Shown one piece after another: positions 59,333 through 64,000 of a stretch of 64,000 nt of DNA. The notes beneath the pieces were generated by a model. That model saw only the letters and a program-made list of their open reading frames with translations, searched no databases and was not told the DNA's origin. The first letter of the stretch is position 1. The number at the start of each line of letters is the position of its first letter. The position numbers were made by a program, and so were the translations under genes. Origin of the DNA: Haloparvum alkalitolerans (lineage in GTDB: Archaea > Halobacteriota > Halobacteria > Halobacteriales > Haloferacaceae); NCBI RefSeq assembly GCF_050122995.1, contig NZ_JBNLIA010000008.1, positions 1 to 64,000 of the forward strand. Direction: 5' to 3'.

Positions 59333-60682
59333 ATGACGACAGATCCGGTGCGGGTGGGTGTGCTGTCGCTGCACAACAGCAAGGAGACGAAGGCGATCCT
59401 CAACGCGGTCGAGGACCTCGGTCACGAGCCGGTGTGGCTCAGACAGGAGAACGCCGCGATTTCGGTCGAAGACGGCGAGGTGACGGTCGAGCCGGATGTC
59501 GACGTCGTCGCCAACCGGCTGCTGCTGTCGAACACCGAACAGCCAGCGGAACTGCTCGGGCTGGCCTCGACGTTCGAGCGCATTCTGCCGATGCTCAACG
59601 AGCCCGAGAGCGTGCTGGGGGCGGTTCACAAGTTCGCGACCGCGGCGACGCTCGCCGACTGGAACATCCGCGTTCCCGACGCCCTGCTCGCGCTCTCGAA
59701 CGACCGGCTCAACGAGGACCGCGAGCGGTTCGGCGACGTGGGCGTCTACAAGACGGCCATCGGCACCCACGGCGGCGGCACGTGGAAGGTGGACCTCACC
59801 GAACGCGTTAACCCGAAGGTCGGCAACCGGCAGGCGTTCCTCCAGAGGCTGATCGAGCGCGACTCGGAGAAACACCGCGACCTCCGAGTGTACACGGTCG
59901 GCGACGAGATCGTCGGCGCCATGTACCGCTACGCGCCCGAGGGCGACTGGCGGACGAACGTCGCGCTCGGCGGCGCCGTCGAGGACGCGACCGACGACAT
60001 GCCCGAGGAGGCGGCCGAGACCGCGCTCTACGCGGCCGAGGTGATGGAACTCGACTACGCCGGCGTCGACCTCGTGGAGGGGTACGACGGCTGGTACGTG
60101 CTGGAGGTGAACCCGACCGCGGGGTTCAAGGGGCTGTTCAAGGCAACGGGTCGGAGCCCGGCGCCGTACATCGCCAAACACGCCATCGAGCGAGTCGGCG
60201 GCGAGGTCGACGACGAGGACGTCGAGCGGATCGCCGGACAGCTCGACGACTCCCGTCCTGCCTCGGCGCCGGAGCCGAAGGCGACCCCGGACGAGCTCCC
60301 GATGATCGGCTACATCGAGGAGGTCGTCGTCACGGGGACCTCCGGCTCCACGCAGGCGCTGGCGAAGTCCGACACCGGCGCGACTCGGACCAGCATCGAC
60401 ACGAAGCTGGCGGCCGAGATCGGCGCCGGCCCGATCAAGAGCATGACGCGCGTGAAGTCCGGCAGCGTGAAGTCCGGCAAGGCGCGGCCGGTCGTCGACC
60501 TGGTCATCGGCATCGGCGGCAACCAGCACACCGTCACCGCGAGCGTCGAGGACCGGAGCCACATGGACTACCCGCTCCTCCTCGGCCGCGACATCCTCGA
60601 GAACTACCGCGTCGACGTGCGTCGCCGCGCCGACGCGGACGCACAGGAGGAGAAGGAAGTGAAGCGGTACATCGAGGAGTAG
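59333..60682 (+). CDS. RimK-type ATP-grasp ligase fused to a retropepsin-like (RimB/COG4067) domain
   Basis: 449 residues. Residues 1-300 are a RimK-like ATP-grasp alpha-L-glutamate ligase: glycine-rich loop IGTHGGGTWKV, LDYAGVDLVEG and the Mg2+-binding E-x-N in VLEVNPTAGFKG. Residues about 323-435 are a retropepsin-like domain with the aspartic protease motif S-D-T-G-A near 345 and LLGRDIL near 415. In bacteria RimK adds glutamates to a protein C-terminus and RimB removes them; here both activities seem to be in one chain. The substrate protein or cofactor is unknown. Confidence 0.88.
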   Translation: MTTDPVRVGVLSLHNSKETKAILNAVEDLGHEPVWLRQENAAISVEDGEVTVEPDVDVVANRLLLSNTEQPAELLGLASTFERILPMLNEPESVLGAVHKFATAATLADWNIRVPDALLALSNDRLNEDRERFGDVGVYKTAIGTHGGGTWKVDLTERVNPKVGNRQAFLQRLIERDSEKHRDLRVYTVGDEIVGAMYRYAPEGDWRTNVALGGAVEDATDDMPEEAAETALYAAEVMELDYAGVDLVEGYDGWYVLEVNPTAGFKGLFKATGRSPAPYIAKHAIERVGGEVDDEDVERIAGQLDDSRPASAPEPKATPDELPMIGYIEEVVVTGTSGSTQALAKSDTGATRTSIDTKLAAEIGAGPIKSMTRVKSGSVKSGKARPVVDLVIGIGGNQHTVTASVEDRSHMDYPLLLGRDILENYRVDVRRRADADAQEEKEVKRYIEE

Positions 60683-60721
60683 GTCCCGGCGTTCGACCGT
60701 TCGCGGAGCACCGCGCGAGCC

Positions 60722-60726
60722 TTTTT
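60722..60726 (+). terminator. T-tract after the RimK fusion gene
   Basis: TTTTT about 40 nt after the stop codon, in a spacer of 210 bp that otherwise holds nothing recognisable. Confidence 0.3.
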
Positions 60727-60892
60727 GTCCGATACCGCGCCACCCGTCCCGTGACCTGACGACGCGCTCCGCGGCGAACTCGGCGGGCGTCCGGCGCACC
60801 GCCGCGGAGTCTGACGGTCGCGGACTCCCGGATCCGCGGGCGACCGAAGCGCCGGCTGTTCGCCACGCCCGAACCGCTGTCGGGGCCTCCGG

Positions 60893-61519
60893 TCAGTTCT
60901 CGTAGGCCGCCCAGATGTACCGCGTCCCGTAGCTCCGGTAGGGGCGCCACCGGTCGCCGATCTCCCGCATCTCCGCCCGCGAGAGCTCCGCGCCGTCCGC
61001 GTACACCTGCTCGATCCCCTTCCGCACCGCCAGGTCGCCCAGCGGCAGCACGTCCTCGCGCCCGAGGACGAAGATCAGGAACATGTCCGCGGTCCACGCG
61101 CCCACGCCGCGGATCGCGGTCAACTCCTCGCGAACCTCGCCGTCCGAGAGCCCCGTCAACCGGTCGCGCGAGAGGCCGTCCTCGCCCTCGAACGCCGCGG
61201 CCGCCGATCGGAGATAGTCGACCTTCGTCCCGCTGAGCCCCGCCTCGCGGAGCGCGTCCTCGTCGGCCGACAGCACCGCGGCCGGCGTCACCTCGTCGTC
61301 CAGCAGGGCGAACGCGCGGTCCCGGATCGCGTCCGCGGAGGCCGTCGAGAGCTGTTGGTTGATGATCGAGACGAAGAGCCGCCGGAACGGGTCCGCCGCC
61401 GGTTCGACCGACAGCGGGCCGTGTCTGTCCACCAGCGGCGCCAGCGTCTCGTCGCTCCGCAGCGTCGCGGCCACGTCGGGGTCGAGCGCCTCCGCCGAGT
61501 CCGGATCGTCGGTCGTCAC
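60893..61519 (-). CDS. DNA-3-methyladenine glycosylase, AlkA-like HhH-GPD
   Basis: 208 residues. The helix-hairpin-helix plus catalytic Asp is seen in IRGVGAWTADMFLIFVLGREDVLPLGDLAVRKG. IINQQLSTASADAIRDR near residue 53 is typical. It excises alkylated purines in base-excision repair. It lacks Fe-S cysteines. GTG 61519 is preferred to the TTG at 61546; the exact start is uncertain. Its promoter overlaps that of the divergent hydroxyacyl-CoA gene. Confidence 0.9.
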   Translation of the reverse strand: MTTDDPDSAEALDPDVAATLRSDETLAPLVDRHGPLSVEPAADPFRRLFVSIINQQLSTASADAIRDRAFALLDDEVTPAAVLSADEDALREAGLSGTKVDYLRSAAAAFEGEDGLSRDRLTGLSDGEVREELTAIRGVGAWTADMFLIFVLGREDVLPLGDLAVRKGIEQVYADGAELSRAEMREIGDRWRPYRSYGTRYIWAAYEN

Positions 61520-61645
61520 GGTCGGAATTCGGGGAGCGACGCTCAAACCCCTTTCGCGGCCGTCCGGCCACGAGAAGAAACTTCTTCATCGTTGTTCGTT
61601 TCAAAAAGGGAAACGTTGAACCGCGGCGCCGCCGACCGCCCGCAC

Positions 61646-63625
61646 ATGGAGATCGAAGACGTCGAGCGGGTCACCGTCCTCGGCGCCGGAAACATGGGCC
61701 ACGGTATCGCCGAAGTCGCCGCGCTCGCGGGCTACGAGGTCGTGATGCGCGACATCAAGGAGGAGTTCGTGGAGAACGGCTACGAGCAGATCGAGTGGTC
61801 GCTCGACAAACTCGCCGAGAAGGACCAGATCTCGTCGGCCGACGCGGAGGCCGCGCTCGACCGCGTCACGCCGCTGGTCGACGTGGAGGAGGCGGTCGCG
61901 GACGCCGACGTGGTGATCGAGGCCGTCCCCGAGAAGATGGAGATCAAGAAGGACGTGTACGCGGAGATCGAACAGTACGCGCCCGACGAGGCGGTCTTCG
62001 CCACGAACACTTCCAGCCTCTCGATCACGGAGCTCTCTGAGGTCACCGACCGGCCCGCGCAGTTCTGCGGGATGCACTTCTTCAACCCGCCGGTCCGGAT
62101 GCAGCTCGTCGAGGTCATCTCCGGCGCACACACCGACGACGCGGTGCTCGACCTGATCGAGGACCTCGCCGAGGAGATGGGCAAGACGCCCGTCAGGGTC
62201 CGGAAGGACAGCCCCGGCTTCATCGTCAACCGCATCCTGGTTCCGCTGATGAACGAGGCGGCGTGGATCGTCGAGTCCGGCGACGCCACCATCGAGCAGG
62301 TCGACTCCACGACCAAGTTCGAGATGGGCCTCCCGATGGGCTCGTTCGAGCTCGCGGACCAGGTCGGGATCGACGTCGGCTATCACGTCCTCGACTACAT
62401 GCACTCGGAGTTGGGCGAGGCCTATCGCCCGTGTCCCCTGCTCGTCGAGAAGGTCGAGAAGGACGAGCTCGGCAAGAAGGCCGGCAAGGGGTTCTACGAC
62501 TACGAGAACGGCGGCGTCGACATCCCGACGGACGCCGCGCGCGACGACGTGCGCGACCGCCTGCTCGCGGTCATGGCCAACGAGGTCGCGGGCCTGATCG
62601 CGAACGACGTGGCCGACGCCGAGGCGATCGACCGCGCGGTGATGCTCGGCGCCGGGTTCCCGGACGGGCCGGCGAAGCTGGCCGACAGCGCGGGGCTCGA
62701 CGGGCTCGTCGACACCCTCGACGAGCTCCACGAGGCGACCGGCGAGGCGCGCTACGAGGCCGTCGACTACCTCCGCGAGGCCGCGGCCGCGGGCGGCTTC
62801 TACGGCGCGGACGACGCGGACGGGAACGGTCCCGACGGGGCGGACTACGACACGCTCGAGGTGAGCGTCGAGGACCGCGTCGGCCGGATCACGCTCGACC
62901 GCCCGCACCGGATGAACACGATAAGCGCCGAGCTGCTCGACGAGCTCGCGGACGCCATCGACGCGCTCGACGCGGACGACGACGTGCGGGCGATCCTGCT
63001 CACGGGCGCCGGCGACCGCGCGTTCTCCGCGGGCGCCGACGTACAGAGCATGGCGGCCGGCGGCGCCGACCCCATCTCCGCGGTCGAGCTCTCCCGGAAG
63101 GGCCAGGAGACGTTCGGCAAGCTGGAGGAGTCGGACAAGCCGGTCGTCGCGGGCATCGACGGCTACTGTCTCGGCGGCGGCATGGAGCTCGCGACCTGCG
63201 CGGACTTCCGGGTCGCCTCCGCGCGCTCCGAGCTCGGCCAGCCGGAGCACAACCTCGGCCTCCTGCCCGGCTGGGGCGGCACCCAGCGGCTCGCCCGCAT
63301 CGTCGGCGAGGGGCGCGCCAAGGAGATCATCTTCACCGCCGACCGCTACGAGGCGGAGACGCTGGAGGAGTACGGCTTCCTCAACGAGGTCGTCGGGAAC
63401 GAGGAGCTGGCGGACCGCGCGGTCGAACTCGCCGAGGACCTCGCCGCGGGCCCGCCGATCGCACAGAAGTACACCAAGCGCGCGATGCACGCCGGCCGGA
63501 CCGACGCCGAGGCCGGCCTCCAGGTGGAGTCCCAGGCGTTCGGCCACCTGATGAACACGGACGACCTGATGGAGGGCGTCACGGCGTTCATGGGCGACGG
63601 CGAACCGGAGTTCGAGGGGAAGTAG
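61646..63625 (+). CDS. 3-Hydroxyacyl-CoA dehydrogenase/enoyl-CoA hydratase fusion
   Basis: 659 residues. The N-terminal NAD-binding domain has GAGNMG at 12-17, the catalytic His-Glu region GMHFFNPPVRMQLVEVISG and HCDH C-domains to about 390. The C-terminal enoyl-CoA hydratase domain (about 402-659) has the oxyanion hole GAGDRAFSAGADVQ and GYCLGGGMELATCADFR with the catalytic Glu in PEHNLGLLPGWGG. This order is the same as in archaeal bifunctional crotonyl-CoA hydratase/3-hydroxybutyryl-CoA dehydrogenases. It fits beta-oxidation together with the acyl-CoA ligase at 11496. Confidence 0.96.
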   Translation: MEIEDVERVTVLGAGNMGHGIAEVAALAGYEVVMRDIKEEFVENGYEQIEWSLDKLAEKDQISSADAEAALDRVTPLVDVEEAVADADVVIEAVPEKMEIKKDVYAEIEQYAPDEAVFATNTSSLSITELSEVTDRPAQFCGMHFFNPPVRMQLVEVISGAHTDDAVLDLIEDLAEEMGKTPVRVRKDSPGFIVNRILVPLMNEAAWIVESGDATIEQVDSTTKFEMGLPMGSFELADQVGIDVGYHVLDYMHSELGEAYRPCPLLVEKVEKDELGKKAGKGFYDYENGGVDIPTDAARDDVRDRLLAVMANEVAGLIANDVADAEAIDRAVMLGAGFPDGPAKLADSAGLDGLVDTLDELHEATGEARYEAVDYLREAAAAGGFYGADDADGNGPDGADYDTLEVSVEDRVGRITLDRPHRMNTISAELLDELADAIDALDADDDVRAILLTGAGDRAFSAGADVQSMAAGGADPISAVELSRKGQETFGKLEESDKPVVAGIDGYCLGGGMELATCADFRVASARSELGQPEHNLGLLPGWGGTQRLARIVGEGRAKEIIFTADRYEAETLEEYGFLNEVVGNEELADRAVELAEDLAAGPPIAQKYTKRAMHAGRTDAEAGLQVESQAFGHLMNTDDLMEGVTAFMGDGEPEFEGK

Positions 63626-63644
63626 TTCCGGTCCGCGGTTCGGC

Positions 63645-63651
63645 TTTTTTT
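63645..63651 (+). terminator. T-tract terminator
   Basis: Seven T residues 20 nt after the stop of the fusion gene, following GGTTCGGC. This is a typical archaeal intrinsic termination signal. Confidence 0.5.
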
Positions 63652-63676
63652 ACTCAGGGCGGTGGAGACGTCGACG

Positions 63677-64000
63677 ATGGCGAAACGGTATCGGAGCGGT
63701 TGGTGGCTCGAGCTGAAGTATCACCGGGAGGGGTGGACACAGGCCGAAATTGCGGACGAGTGCGGCGTGTCCGCTCGGACGGTCCGAAAGTGGATGGAGA
63801 GGCGGGGGATAGAGACGAGGGATCTCGTCGGTGAGGACCACCCGCTGTACGGGACGAGTCGCGACGACGACGTGAGACGACGAATCGCGGAGACAATGGC
63901 GGGGCGAGAGTTCTCCGAGGATGAACGGAAACGACTCGCGGAGGGCCAGCGCGGGCGGACGCTCACACGTTCGACGCGCGAGAAGATCGGCGAGGCGCTC
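63677..64000 (+). CDS. HTH protein with NUMOD3-like repeat, 3'-truncated by window end
   Basis: 108 codons are visible from ATG 63677; no stop before the window ends. Residues about 5-40 form an HTH (YHREGWTQAEIADECGVSARTVRKWMERRG). Then come segments like DDVRRRIAETMAGREFSEDE and GRTLTRSTREKIGEAL, which resemble NUMOD3 repeats of homing endonucleases. It may continue into an HNH-type nuclease. The visible part has more Arg and Lys than the local average. Confidence 0.6.
   Translation, partial: MAKRYRSGWWLELKYHREGWTQAEIADECGVSARTVRKWMERRGIETRDLVGEDHPLYGTSRDDDVRRRIAETMAGREFSEDERKRLAEGQRGRTLTRSTREKIGEAL

Noticed and set aside
57302..60799. 1165-codon open frame on the minus strand
   Set aside because: Only the part from 58327 downstream is real (AstE-like). 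The rest is antisense to the SDR and RimK-fusion genes.
1..64000. Replication origin or integrated provirus
   Set aside because: No orc1/cdc6, origin repeats, integrase, capsid or terminase genes; tRNA genes are intact and have no duplicated 3' ends nearby.

Overview
The window is high-GC chromosomal DNA from a haloarchaeon, most like Halorubrum. The evidence is the strongly acidic proteins, the archaeal information-processing genes (Rpb4/RpoF, TFS, eL21, eL24, eS28, L7Ae), PGF-CTERM anchors, Tat lipoproteins, archaeosine radical SAM enzyme RaSEA, and TATA-like boxes that sit about 26 nt before many start codons, as expected for leaderless mRNAs. The genus is an inference from style, not from a marker gene. 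No rRNA, CRISPR array, replication origin gene, integrase or complete insertion sequence was seen.

Layout. 0.5-6.2 kb: amino-acid transporter with universal-stress domains, a separate UspA, DeoC and an NSS sodium symporter. 6.6-11.3 kb: sufC-sufB-sufD, then a ferritin-like protein and a DtxR/SirR regulator, each preceded by a very short ORF that overlaps its start; tRNA-Gln follows. 11.5-21.9 kb: acyl-CoA ligase, MobB-like/MoaE fusion, M50 protease, isocitrate dehydrogenase, LOV-type hybrid sensor kinase, isoaspartyl peptidase and small membrane proteins. 22.3-30 kb: tungsten-type aldehyde ferredoxin oxidoreductase, VanZ-like protein, RaSEA, beta-RFAP-synthase-like GHMP protein, then a KaiC/RecA-like protein without its P-loop lysine, two zinc-binding acidic or coiled-coil proteins and TFS. 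30.06-30.58 kb is an AT-rich patch with one small membrane protein. 30.6-41 kb: hydrolase, aminotransferase, a three-gene envelope iron cluster (DyP-like, P19-like, PGF-CTERM protein), a secreted 5'-nucleotidase, tRNA-Leu, DUF309 protein and an aspartoacylase-like enzyme.

41-47.4 kb holds two minus-strand translation/transcription operons: eL21-rpoF-DUF655-ksgA-mscS-hemK and L7Ae-eS28-eL24-ndk. 47.6-53.4 kb: cytosolic UshA-like protein, UspA, tRNA-Ser, DUF2064-like protein, uracil-DNA glycosylase, an unknown membrane protein and a small HTH protein. 53.6-57.2 kb is sdhCDBA. 57.3-60.7 kb holds an AstE-like deacylase, an SDR and a RimK-retropepsin fusion that together suggest glutamate-tail addition and removal. 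The window ends with an AlkA-like glycosylase, a 3-hydroxyacyl-CoA dehydrogenase/enoyl-CoA hydratase fusion and the start of an HTH/NUMOD-like gene.

The most unusual non-coding signal is a dispersed intergenic element present four times (near 0.2, 22.1, 45.7 and 49.95 kb). It has low-complexity GC-rich repeats and a conserved A-rich tail, and two copies also share a 67-bp block with a perfect hairpin.
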